DNA from: Duganella aquatilis
Lineage (GTDB): Bacteria > Pseudomonadota > Gammaproteobacteria > Burkholderiales > Burkholderiaceae_D
Direction: 5' to 3'
NCBI RefSeq assembly: GCF_009674565.1
Contig: NZ_WKJL01000032.1
Span: 1 to 55,417 of the forward strand
DNA: 55,417 nt
Shown: positions 35,214 through 42,540 of the stretch, piece after piece
Numbering within the stretch: the stretch's first letter is position 1
Layout: each line of letters starts with the position of its first letter
The notes under the pieces: generated by a model
What the model was told of the DNA's origin: nothing
The model's input: the letters and a program-made list of their open reading frames with translations, nothing else
The model's database searches: none
Translations under genes and position numbers: made by a program

Positions 35214-35768
35214 ATGAAAATCTTCGCTGCGGTATTTGCCGCCATCGTACTGAACCTGGGCGGCGCCGCCCAAGCCGCCGGCATCAAATCGGCCGGTATC
35301 GACCACGTCGGCGTCAACGTGCCGGACCTGAAGCAGGCCGAGGCCTTCTTCGCCAACACCTTCGGCTGCGAGCCGGTCACGCAGATCGGCCCGTTCCCAA
35401 TGACGCCGCGCGCCGAAAGCCTGACGCTGGCGATGATCCGCTGCGGCACCGGCGCCAACATCGAACTGTTCGAATACAAGAACTCGACCGGCAGCAGCGT
35501 GATGCCGAAGAGCGAAGACATCGGCGCCTCGCACATCGCCTTCTACACCGACGACGTGAAAGCCGGCGTGGCCTACCTGAAATCGCAAGGCATCACCGTG
35601 CTGGGCGAACCGATGACCATGACCAGCGGCGATACCGAAGGCGAGACCTGGGTGCACTTCCTGTCGCCATGGGGCTCGGAGCTGGAACTGGTGGGCTACC
35701 CGAACGGCAAAGGCTACGAGAAGACCTCCAAGCTGAAGCTGTGGAATCCTAAACGCCCAGCCAAGTAA
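35214..35768 (+). CDS. Exported VOC (glyoxalase/dioxygenase-fold) protein, 1
   Basis: The 184-aa protein has a signal peptide (about 1-22, 'GAAQA-AG') followed by one vicinal-oxygen-chelate domain: 'IDHVGVNVPDLKQAEAFFANTFG' in parts, 'IELFEYKN', 'SHIAFYTDDVKAGVAYL' and 'WVHFLSPWGSELELVGYP'. Metal ligands would be H near 31, H near 104 and E near 160. Reaction unknown. It follows the SnoaL-like gene by 12 bases and ends at an intrinsic terminator. Confidence 0.85.
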   Translation: MKIFAAVFAAIVLNLGGAAQAAGIKSAGIDHVGVNVPDLKQAEAFFANTFGCEPVTQIGPFPMTPRAESLTLAMIRCGTGANIELFEYKNSTGSSVMPKSEDIGASHIAFYTDDVKAGVAYLKSQGITVLGEPMTMTSGDTEGETWVHFLSPWGSELELVGYPNGKGYEKTSKLKLWNPKRPAK

Positions 35769-35772
35769 CACC

Positions 35773-35803
35773 ATGGCCCGGTTCGCACCGGGCCATTTTT
35801 TTA
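35773..35803 (+). terminator. Intrinsic terminator after VOC gene 1
   Basis: ATGGCCCGGT (35773-35782), loop TCGC, ACCGGGCCAT (35787-35796), then seven T. The same 20-base hairpin core GGCCCGGTTCGCACCGGGCC recurs at 37813-37832 after the second VOC gene. Confidence 0.9.
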
Positions 35804-36250
35804 TTGCTGCTGATTGCGCTTGGCGATTTCATTACCGGCATAACCGCCGCCAATCGCGCCGGCGATGGTCGCCAGCTTGCGGCCGTTACCGCTGCCTACC
35901 TGATTGCCCAGCAGACCGCCGACGACCGCACCGATGCCCATACCCACCACGCTGTTCTGCGCGACCGGTGCTGGCGCTGGCGCAGCCGGCTGCGGCGCAT
36001 AAGTGTGATGCACGATGGTCTTATGCTCCACTACCCGGCGCGGCTCAGGCTGTGGCGCGACGGCTTGTATCGGAGCCGGTGCAGGAGCGACTGCGGCGAT
36101 AGGAACCGGCGCATCGTTCGGTGCATTGCTGGCATGCGAGTTCGGCAGAAGTCCTGCAATCGAAGCCGCGCCAACCAGGCTGACCAGGGCCACCGAGCCG
36201 GCAGCGAAAGCCATCATCGGATGAATGCGGTTGCGTGGGGTATGTTCCAT
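35801..36250 (-). CDS. Glycine-zipper 2TM (17-kDa surface antigen-like) protein
   Basis: I start at the ATG at complement 36248-36250, which has AGGAGA before it; this gives 149 aa. One N-terminal membrane segment (about 12-34) is followed by a Pro/Ala-rich linker and a C-terminal glycine zipper, 'VVGMGIGAVVGGLLGNQVG' and 'LATIAGAIGGGYAGNEI', as in the Rickettsia 17-kDa antigen/SlyB family. These proteins sit in the envelope and are linked to envelope integrity and stress. It is convergent with the VOC operon and shares its terminator region. Confidence 0.88.
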   Translation of the reverse strand: MEHTPRNRIHPMMAFAAGSVALVSLVGAASIAGLLPNSHASNAPNDAPVPIAAVAPAPAPIQAVAPQPEPRRVVEHKTIVHHTYAPQPAAPAPAPVAQNSVVGMGIGAVVGGLLGNQVGSGNGRKLATIAGAIGGGYAGNEIAKRNQQQ

Positions 36251-36459
36251 TTCGTCTCTCCTGAATATCGCCATCAGTGGCGCTTGTTCGTATAACGGGC
36301 AGTAGAGAGCGATAGCTGACGTGGAAAGTGTTTCCAGCGTAAGCAGATGTTACCTGATTTGATTCCAATGGTTGAAACTGATGGCGATGATTATTGACTA
36401 CCGGAGACGTAATCGCAAGACCATACTGTGCTCATCAACCCTTACTTCAGGAGCACATC

Positions 36460-37374
36460 ATGAACAAAGCAATCCAAGGTTTCCGTCATCTGTTGCTGGC
36501 TGCCGCACTGGCCGGCTCGACGCTGGCACAGGCCGCCGCCCCAACCGGCTACACCGACAAAGTGGCGCAAGTGAACGGCACGCAAATTCATTACCAGGTC
36601 GGCGGCAAGGGCACGCCCGTGGTCCTGCTGCACGGCTACACCCAGACCGGCTACATGTGGCGTCCCGTCATGGCCGAACTGGCCAAGACCCACACCGTGA
36701 TCGTACCCGACCTGCGCGGCGCCGGCGCCTCGGCCAAGGCGGCGGACGGCTATGACAAGGCCAATATGGCCAAGGACATCCACGAACTGGTGAAAACCGT
36801 GAGCGGCGAACCAGCCACCGTGGTCGGCCACGACATCGGCATGATGGTGGCGTACGCCTACGCCGCCCAGTATCCGCAGGACACGCAGAAAGTCGCGCTG
36901 ATGGACGCCTTCCTGCCTGGCATCGGCAACTGGAAAGACATGTTCCTGCTGCGCGACCTGTGGCACTTCCACTTCTACGGCGAAACGCCTGAACAACTGG
37001 TGAAAGGCCGCGAGCGCACCTACTTCGAACACTTCTGGAACGACTTCGCTGCCGACCGCAAGCACTCGATTCCTGAAGCGGACCGCAAACTGTATGCAGC
37101 AGCCTACGCGCAGCCTGGCGCCATCCACTCCGGCTTCGAATACTTCAAAGCCTTCCCAGCGGACGCCGAACGCTTCGCCGAACTGGGCAAAACCAAGCTG
37201 ACCATGCCTGTGTTGGTGATCGCCGGCGAAAAATCGGGTGGCGACTTCCTGGTCAACCAGGTCAAACTGGTGGCTGACGATGTGGACGGCAAAGTCATCC
37301 AGGGCTCGGGCCACTGGCTGATGGAAGAAGCACCGCAACAGACCATTCCTGTGCTGCTGCAATTCATCAAGTAA
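36460..37374 (+). CDS. Exported alpha/beta hydrolase (epoxide hydrolase/dehalogenase type)
   Basis: Starting at the ATG at 36460 (CAGGAG upstream) gives 304 aa with a signal peptide (about 1-26, 'LAQA-AAP'). Motifs: oxyanion 'VVLLHGYTQTGYMW', nucleophile Asp D125 in 'VVGHDIGMMVAYAYA' and His H285 in 'QGSGHWLMEE'. An Asp rather than Ser nucleophile puts it with epoxide hydrolases and haloalkane/haloacetate dehalogenases. Export to the periplasm suggests action on an incoming xenobiotic or signal. A VOC gene follows six bases later. Confidence 0.88.
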   Translation: MNKAIQGFRHLLLAAALAGSTLAQAAAPTGYTDKVAQVNGTQIHYQVGGKGTPVVLLHGYTQTGYMWRPVMAELAKTHTVIVPDLRGAGASAKAADGYDKANMAKDIHELVKTVSGEPATVVGHDIGMMVAYAYAAQYPQDTQKVALMDAFLPGIGNWKDMFLLRDLWHFHFYGETPEQLVKGRERTYFEHFWNDFAADRKHSIPEADRKLYAAAYAQPGAIHSGFEYFKAFPADAERFAELGKTKLTMPVLVIAGEKSGGDFLVNQVKLVADDVDGKVIQGSGHWLMEEAPQQTIPVLLQFIK

Positions 37375-37380
37375 TCACTC

Positions 37381-37806
37381 GTGAGCGAAGAAATGAACGG
37401 ACTGACACTGAACAACGTCGCCATCGCAGTCGGCGATCTGCCCAAGATGATTGCATGGTACGAGCGCGTGTTAGGCCTGACCGCCGCCGAGCGTGGCCGG
37501 TTCGGCGCGGTCGGCGCGGATTACGCGATGATGGAAGGCGCCGGCACGCGCATCGAGCTTGTCACGCTGGCCGGCACGAGCACTACGCCGGTGGACCGCA
37601 CAGCGCCGCCCTCGCACCTGAGCGTGCTGGGATACAAGGCGCTGGTGTTCGACACGCAGGATCTCACGGCCGTCACCGCCGCGCTGAAAGCCCACGACGT
37701 GGAATTTGTCTGGGCCGATCAACAACTGACGCCGCAGCGCCGCTCCACCATGATCCGCGATCCGGAAGGAAACATGATTCATTTCTTCGGACCACTTCAG
37801 AAGTAA
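37381..37806 (+). CDS. VOC-family protein, 2
   Basis: The 141-aa protein begins at a GTG; an ATG four codons later is the alternative. It is a single glyoxalase-fold domain: 'LNNVAIAVGDLPKMIAWYERVLGL' in parts, 'RIELVTLAG', 'KALVFDTQDLTAVTAALKAH' and 'RDPEGNMIHFFGP'. The first metal His is replaced (NNVAIAV), so canonical metal binding is doubtful. It is coupled to the hydrolase and ends at a terminator identical in core to that of VOC gene 1. It has no signal peptide, unlike VOC 1. Confidence 0.85.
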   Translation: MSEEMNGLTLNNVAIAVGDLPKMIAWYERVLGLTAAERGRFGAVGADYAMMEGAGTRIELVTLAGTSTTPVDRTAPPSHLSVLGYKALVFDTQDLTAVTAALKAHDVEFVWADQQLTPQRRSTMIRDPEGNMIHFFGPLQK

Positions 37807-37812
37807 TCCCCT

Positions 37813-37840
37813 GGCCCGGTTCGCACCGGGCCTTTTGTTT
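37813..37840 (+). terminator. Intrinsic terminator after VOC gene 2
   Basis: GGCCCGGT (37813-37820), loop TCGC, ACCGGGCC (37825-37832), then TTTTGTTT. The hairpin is identical over 20 bases to the one at 35775-35794. Confidence 0.85.
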
Positions 37841-37914
37841 GTCGTGCTTCAATACGCACCGATTACCGCTGGATACAGTGAGAACATTTTCACCGCCTTG
37901 CAAGGGAGGTTCAA

Positions 37915-38301
37915 ATGCCTTACGTCTATTCCAAAGTCGATGATCTGGAGGGCACCGAGCTCGTAGGAACTCACCAATGCGTAGCCTTAATCCAGCACTA
38001 TGCGAAGATTCCCGTCTCTTCCGCATGGAGAGAAGGAGAGCATGTCGTTGAAAGCGCAACGCTAAAAAAAGGAACTGCTATTGCGACCTTCGTCAACGGC
38101 CGATATCCAAGTAAAAGTCATGGCAATCATGCTGCATTTTTCCTGCGGTTCGGTCCTAACGGCATATGGATAATGGATCAATGGAAGCATGAAAAGAAGA
38201 CCGAGGTATCGGCACGGTTTATTCCAAGGCGAGGAAAAACCAAGAGTGGTGTTTATATCCGCCCAAGCGACAACGCGGATGCGTTCTACGTTGTTGAATA
38301 A
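37915..38301 (+). CDS. BPSL0067-family NlpC/P60-like amidase, probable interbacterial effector
   Basis: The 128-aa protein has a strong Shine-Dalgarno (GGGAGG, 37904-37909). It matches the BPSL0067 family: Cys22 in 'HQCVALIQHYA', 'WREGEHV', 'KGTAIATFVNGRYP', His72 in 'HGNHAAFFL' and Asp88 in 'IWIMDQW', which form a Cys/His/Asp triad like NlpC/P60 peptidoglycan amidases. It lacks a signal peptide, as expected for an effector delivered by a type VI secretion system. The next gene encodes a periplasmic STY0301-like protein, a likely immunity partner. The stretch is clearly lower in GC than the flanks. No secretion genes are in the window; delivery is inference. Confidence 0.75.
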   Translation: MPYVYSKVDDLEGTELVGTHQCVALIQHYAKIPVSSAWREGEHVVESATLKKGTAIATFVNGRYPSKSHGNHAAFFLRFGPNGIWIMDQWKHEKKTEVSARFIPRRGKTKSGVYIRPSDNADAFYVVE

Positions 38302-38313
38302 TTGGAGGCGCGT

Positions 38314-38754
38314 ATGATCATCAAAAGTTTACTCTCCTCGATGCAGTGTCTGCTGCTTGTCGCCCCGATCGGCCTCATGGCCGCACCGCTACACGCCCTC
38401 GAATGCCCTGAGCTAATTTCTCCCTCTTCTATTCGTGTAACTGATACAGCTGCAGACTGGGTGCCCTACGTCGCATCCCCGCTGTATCTGCACGCGGCTG
38501 CGCCGATGTACGGCCCACCGGAAATGAGGGGAGACCTCACGGACTTCCAAGAGATGCGAAGTAAAAATGAATGGTCCTACACGTATGCGCTTGACGGTGC
38601 ATTCCCCGACGGAAAGTGGTTGCAATGCACGTATGGAGAGCACAATCAGGTGACACTCTCTCGCCGACTGCCCGATGAGACGGCGGAATGCAAGCTCACC
38701 TACCGCAAAGGCCTCAAGGCGGGACAGCACGCTATACAGATCCAGTGTAAATAA
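38314..38754 (+). CDS. STY0301-family periplasmic protein, probable immunity protein
   Basis: I start at the ATG at 38314 with TGGAGG upstream, giving 146 aa. A signal peptide (about 1-29, 'PLHA-LEC') leads into a small domain with four Cys-containing or Trp-containing conserved points: 'LECPEL', 'DTAADWVPY', 'MYGPPEMRGDL' and 'KWLQCTYGE', then 'AECKLTYRKG' and a terminal 'IQIQCK'. This pattern fits the STY0301 family, which I recall next to BPSL0067-type amidases. It lies 12 bases downstream of the amidase. It would block self-intoxication in the periplasm. Confidence 0.7.
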   Translation: MIIKSLLSSMQCLLLVAPIGLMAAPLHALECPELISPSSIRVTDTAADWVPYVASPLYLHAAAPMYGPPEMRGDLTDFQEMRSKNEWSYTYALDGAFPDGKWLQCTYGEHNQVTLSRRLPDETAECKLTYRKGLKAGQHAIQIQCK

Positions 38755-39229
38755 ATGATCTTTGCTGTTTAACATCCGTAAGACCCACAGAAAGTCGATG
38801 CCCTCTTGCCCGGTGGCCGACGATGTGGACGGCACGGTCATCGCTTATATCTTTTACTTCCGCCATCGCAGAAACCATCACCGGATATAGGGTGAGGTAA
38901 GAATCCTCTCTCGTTTTGCGTTCATCTGGGACGAACCTTTTTGACGTACGGGAGATGAGTTTTGGCAGGTTTGTCAGAACTTTCCGTGCGGTCCAGACCA
39001 ACAATCCTTTCCCCAGACCGAGATACCATGGTGACGATGACAGCAGACCTGTCATCATGAATAGTGCCGTCAGGATCGGGAAATTCATCACGCCAGATGC
39101 CAAATCGAGAGCGAAATTGAGGAGGCACAGCCCTATTCCGAGATAAAGCAGGGAGGGCGAGTTGATCGCCCAGCCGACGATTCAACACAACGGCGCTGTC
39201 GCCGTAAAGGCGAGAATTATATTTCGCAT
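38732..39229 (-). pseudogene. Disrupted small membrane protein
   Basis: From the ATG at complement 39227-39229 (GAGG eight bases upstream) the frame reads MRNIILAFTATAPLC, then TGA (39182-39184), then continues 'IVGWAINSPSLLYLGIGLC' and on through 'FPILTALFMMTGLLSSSPWY' without a new start. The hydrophobic pattern carries across the stop, so this looks like a two- to three-segment membrane protein broken by a nonsense change. The last third overlaps the immunity gene and looks random. No family is recognised; chance is possible. Confidence 0.3.
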
Positions 39230-39639
39230 CTTAATCGCCTCGGTATTGGCAATAGCGTACAAGGCGCCATTGAAGTCGATCAGGAACAACATCGGGTGGT
39301 AATGCACTTCCATTTGGCATGGGGGCCGAAGGGGGATGTAGACGGCCCGCGCGAGCGTTGTAGCCTTCAAGGGATACCAATAAGTGGATTGGGATGCCGT
39401 CGGCGGTTTGCGTCAAGATGCCTTTCGAGCGCGTTCCCGAGCGCGGCTTGTCAATGTCGGTTTCGTCAGGTCCGTTCAACTGTCCGGTGCAACGATCAAC
39501 GGGACAAACGAAACACTCAAGTGCACGGCTGCAATCGGCGCGCGCAATGTATTTAGGAGGATAAGGGAAATGGCGAAACAGAAACGAGCTAATCCAGGAT
39601 CTTTTCATGAAGAAGTCTATATAGCGCCAATGGACAACA
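38755..39639. other. Lower-GC, gene-poor remnant region left of tRNA-Leu
   Basis: Base composition is close to even, against about two-thirds G+C elsewhere, and no intact gene is convincing. It holds a 31-base echo (38813-38843) of the 3' part of the alpha/beta hydrolase gene, a disrupted small membrane-protein frame on the minus strand and a gene-like start at 39570. It looks like a scar of gain and loss beside a tRNA. Confidence 0.5.
39570..39639 (+). pseudogene. Gene start truncated at the tRNA-Leu terminator
   Basis: AGGAGG (39555-39560) stands nine bases before an ATG that encodes 'MAKQKRANPGSFHEEVYIAP' and a few more residues before the frame runs into the terminator hairpin and antisense through the tRNA. 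The good ribosome site with no sensible continuation suggests a truncated gene, but the evidence is slight. Confidence 0.25.
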
Positions 39640-39675
39640 AAAACCCCGCCAAGCTGTGCAGCTTGGCGGGGTTTT
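39640..39675 (-). terminator. tRNA-Leu terminator (16-bp perfect stem)
   Basis: Arms 39640-39655 and 39660-39675 pair perfectly around a four-base loop. On the minus strand the stem ends in TTTT and a short T-rich tail, directly after the tRNA; it could also work from the plus strand. Confidence 0.85.
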
Positions 39676-39683
39676 CTATATTC

Positions 39684-39768
39684 TGGTGCCCCGGGCCGGA
39701 ATCGAACCGGCACGCCTTGCGGCGGCGGATTTTGAGTCCGCTGCGTCTACCAATTCCACCACCGAGGC
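39684..39768 (-). tRNA. tRNA-Leu (anticodon CAA)
   Basis: The 85 bases fold as a long-variable-arm tRNA: acceptor GCCTCGG pairs with CCGGGGC (one G-T), D-arm GTGGAATTGGTAGAC, anticodon loop CTCAAAA giving CAA, variable arm GCCGCAAGGC, T-arm with GGTTCGATTCC, and an encoded ACCA 3' end. It reads UUG codons. The 3' end faces the low-GC remnant region, the orientation expected of a tRNA used as an integration site. Confidence 0.95.
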
Positions 39769-39791
39769 AGGTGTGTAGCAATGCGACCCGC

Positions 39792-39820
39792 ATTATCACT
39801 CATTTGACACCCTGCCGCAA
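39792..39820 (-). promoter_or_regulatory. Promoter of tRNA-Leu
   Basis: On the minus strand TTGCGG (39815-39820) and GATAAT (39792-39797) are spaced by 17 bases. Transcription would begin about 17 bases before the tRNA. Confidence 0.5.
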
Positions 39821-39861
39821 CCCTGCACCCGGATTTTTATCTTTTAACAAGCAAGCTTGCC

Positions 39862-41766
39862 TTATGCCGCTTTTTTAAGCTGCGCCTGTTGTTGCTGCTC
39901 CAGCAGCGCGAAGATCGCATCCTTCGACAGCACGTACTGGTCCATCAGCACGCCCTTCAGCTCGCTGATCTGGTCGCGGTAGTCGGCAATGGCGGTCAGG
40001 GTGTAGCTGTACAGCTCGTCGGCCTTGGCTTCCACCTGGCCCAGATCAGCCTCCTGGTCCTTGAACTGGCTGTGGTCGATCTTCGAGCGCGAGTACATCG
40101 ACAGTTTGTTGACCATCAGGTCCAGCATCGAGGTGGCTTTCTCGATGTCGTTCTGGCTGCCGACGGAGATGCCGCGCGGGCCGTAGAACAGTTCTTCCGC
40201 CGCCACGCCGCCGTACAGCTGGATGACGTCGCGCTCCAGTTCTTCCAGCGTGCGCAAGGCCACGTCGTCCGAGGCCGACAGCACGTAGCCCAGCGCGTTC
40301 AGCTTGGACACCGATTCGGTCGAGATCTTCAGCATCGGCGAGCGTTCCTTCACTTCGGCCAGCGGCAGGCCTTCGCGCAGCCAGGGGTCGATCTGCATGA
40401 AGAAGTGGCCCAGTTCGTGCAGGGCGACGCGTTCGCGCTGGCGGGTCTTTTCGGCGGTGGTGGCGCGGTCGGTCAGGCCGATGGTGGCGCGCTCGAAGGC
40501 GCGGAACATCAGGTCGGTGTTGATGACCTGCTTTTCCTGGATCGACAGCATGCTGGCGCGCTCGACCACGGTTTGCAGCACCGCCGGGCTGAGGTTGGCG
40601 GTGATTTCCGACACATGGTCGAGGTTCAAGTCTTTCCAGTCGACGCAGCCGTCGGCCTTGCGCATCAGGAAGGAGCGCAGCAGTTCGCGGCGCTCGGTCT
40701 TGTTCGGCAGGCGGAAGTTGATCTTGACCGAGAAGCGGCGCAGCATGGCTTCGTCCATGCGCGTCGAGGCGTCGTCGAAGTTGGAGGCGACCACCCAGAT
40801 GACGCCGGCGCCCTTGTCGCTGCGCACGCCGTCGAGCAGGCCCAGCAGGGTGTTGGCGGTGTCGTCTTCCCATTTCTTTTCGCCGCGGCCGCGCGGCATG
40901 AACAGGCCCTGGGCTTCGTCGAGGAAGATGATGCAGCTGCCGCGCGCGCAGGCTTTCTTGTGCAGCGCGTGCAGCGCCTTGGAGCCGCCGCCGATGTAGC
41001 CCGATTCCAGCGCCGAGGCCGAGGCGGTGATCAGCGGCACGTCGAGGCGCTTGGCCAGGTAGCCGGCCAGCTTGGTCTTGCCGGTGCCCGCCGGTCCCGT
41101 CAGCATGACGTTGAACGGCTTGTCGATGTCGTGTTCCTTGTACAGCGCGCGGTTGCGTATCATTTCCTCCAGGTGCAGCACTTCCTGCTTGATGTCTTCC
41201 ATGCCGATCAGGTCGTCCATGCTGCCGCCCAGCTGGTCCGGCGTCAGCACGGTGGCGCTCACGCCCATGCCCGGCAGACCGTTGCGCAGCACGAACAGCA
41301 CCAGCCCCACCAGCAGGATGTCGACCGCGTGGCGCACCAGGAAGGCGGCGACGCGCGCCAGCATGCTCACTTCATCGTCCTGCATCACCGCCTTGTGCGA
41401 GGCCAGGTAGTCGTCGCGGGCGATGGCGTACGGAATATTGTTGCGCAGCAGGACTTCGCGCTCCAGGCTCAGGTGGGTGGTGCCCGGCACCTTGACCACG
41501 TACAGCTTGGCGTCATCCTTCAGCTTGAAGATGTAGCGCGGCGCGTCCGACTGCGGCGCGGCAATCAGCAGGTAGTCCAGCTGCGCGCGCTTGGCCGGCA
41601 GCGCCGTGATCTGGGCGATGTCCTGGGTGCGCAGGATGGGGCTGGCGTCCTGCGGCACCTCGGCGCGCAGGCCCAGCAGGATGGCCAGCGAGATCGTCAG
41701 CACCAGCAGGGCGGCACGGACAGTGGTTTTACGCAGCGCGGTTTGAAGTTTGTAAAGAGTGAACAT
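39862..41766 (-). CDS. Divergent FtsH-like AAA+ / M41 metalloprotease
   Basis: The 634-aa protein keeps the FtsH plan: two N-terminal membrane segments (about 18-35 and 140-160) around a periplasmic domain, an AAA+ domain with Walker A 'GPAGTGKT' (224-231), and an M41 protease domain with the zinc motif HELGH (450-454) and a third ligand probably D540 in 'GSQNDIEKA'. It departs from housekeeping FtsH in several ways: Walker B is 'IIFLDEAQ' instead of DEID, the pore loop is 'SGYIGGG' rather than FVG, and the second region of homology lacks the usual RPGRFDR block ('AMLRRFSVKI'). It is likely a membrane protease paralogue with narrowed substrate choice; the housekeeping copy must lie elsewhere. 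Confidence 0.87.
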   Translation of the reverse strand: MFTLYKLQTALRKTTVRAALLVLTISLAILLGLRAEVPQDASPILRTQDIAQITALPAKRAQLDYLLIAAPQSDAPRYIFKLKDDAKLYVVKVPGTTHLSLEREVLLRNNIPYAIARDDYLASHKAVMQDDEVSMLARVAAFLVRHAVDILLVGLVLFVLRNGLPGMGVSATVLTPDQLGGSMDDLIGMEDIKQEVLHLEEMIRNRALYKEHDIDKPFNVMLTGPAGTGKTKLAGYLAKRLDVPLITASASALESGYIGGGSKALHALHKKACARGSCIIFLDEAQGLFMPRGRGEKKWEDDTANTLLGLLDGVRSDKGAGVIWVVASNFDDASTRMDEAMLRRFSVKINFRLPNKTERRELLRSFLMRKADGCVDWKDLNLDHVSEITANLSPAVLQTVVERASMLSIQEKQVINTDLMFRAFERATIGLTDRATTAEKTRQRERVALHELGHFFMQIDPWLREGLPLAEVKERSPMLKISTESVSKLNALGYVLSASDDVALRTLEELERDVIQLYGGVAAEELFYGPRGISVGSQNDIEKATSMLDLMVNKLSMYSRSKIDHSQFKDQEADLGQVEAKADELYSYTLTAIADYRDQISELKGVLMDQYVLSKDAIFALLEQQQQAQLKKAA

Positions 41767-42148
41767 AATGCATCATCACGATCATGATGCCGGGGCTGGG
41801 CGCGAGGGTGGGGCGCAGCAGCCGGGGCCGCCAAGGCCGGTGCGCAGACTGGAGGCGCAGCCGGTGGAGTTGTTGGTTTGCTGCCGTAGGGCAACTCATT
41901 CAATGCGCAACTATATCCCTGTTGGGGCCGTTTGTATCACGGCGCCGCATAAAAACTCGCGGCGCGCAACAGCTGCCGGCCGGCACACCGTTTATCCCCG
42001 GCTTTTGACGTTTGAGGTACGCGCTTTTGCCGCCCGTCGCATACGCCGGATATTGGCCAAATGGTTTGTTAATCTGCTCATGTCCCCGCTGAAAATACAA
42101 ACCGCAGCGGTGGCTCCCCGCAGTTCCTACAACCTGATGGAGTACACC
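41767..42148. other. Divergent intergenic region
   Basis: The 382 bases between the FtsH-like gene and the small secreted protein gene must hold both promoters. The left half is GC-rich, the right half mixed. An open frame spans it in phase with the downstream gene, but it has no ribosome site and non-coding composition. I see no RNA gene or clear operator. Confidence 0.5.
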
Positions 42149-42538
42149 ATGAAAACGATCCTGCTTGGCGTTGTGACCGCGCTTGCCCTGAGTTCCCTGC
42201 CTGCTGCCTATGCCCAAGATACCAGCGTCAGCGTCAGCGCTGCCCGCGCCGCCCAGTACCAGATGCAGCCCGATGAATTCCTGCCGTATCACAATACCTA
42301 CCTGCTGGAAAACGGCCAGAAAATCTCCTTCGACAACCGCCTGACCAAGCTGTACGCCACGCTGGGCAACGCGCGCCCCGTGCGCATCTACGCCACGTCG
42401 CAAACCAGCTTCGTCACCGACGACGGCACGCGCTTCGAGTTCCATGACGGCGGCGACGCCCTGGCCATCAGCGATTTCCAGAAGATGCATCTGGCCAAGA
42501 ACGTGCCGGCCAACGGCATCATGATGGCGCGCCGCTGA
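42149..42538 (+). CDS. Small secreted protein of unknown function
   Basis: The ATG at 42149 (TGGAG seven bases upstream) gives 129 aa beginning with a signal peptide (about 1-22, 'AAYA-QDT'). The mature part is mostly beta by appearance: 'EFLPYHNTYLLENGQKISFDN' in parts, 'LTKLYATLGNARPVRIYATSQ' in parts, and 'DDGTRFEFHDGGDALAISDF'. I do not recognise a family. It converges on a periplasmic binding protein gene with two bases between stops. Confidence 0.75.
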   Translation: MKTILLGVVTALALSSLPAAYAQDTSVSVSAARAAQYQMQPDEFLPYHNTYLLENGQKISFDNRLTKLYATLGNARPVRIYATSQTSFVTDDGTRFEFHDGGDALAISDFQKMHLAKNVPANGIMMARR

Positions 42539-42540
42539 GC

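Noticed and set aside
39231..39713. Minus-strand frame of 160 codons beginning inside the tRNA-Leu
   Set aside because: It starts within the tRNA sequence, passes through the terminator hairpin and has no ribosome site or family features.
39384..39878. Plus-strand frame crossing the tRNA-Leu
   Set aside because: Most of it is antisense to the tRNA and its terminator; only the local start at 39570 was kept, as a low-confidence remnant.
41759..42148. N-terminal extension of the small secreted protein
   Set aside because: The extension has no ribosome site, would bury the signal peptide, and non-coding composition; the ATG at 42149 is better.
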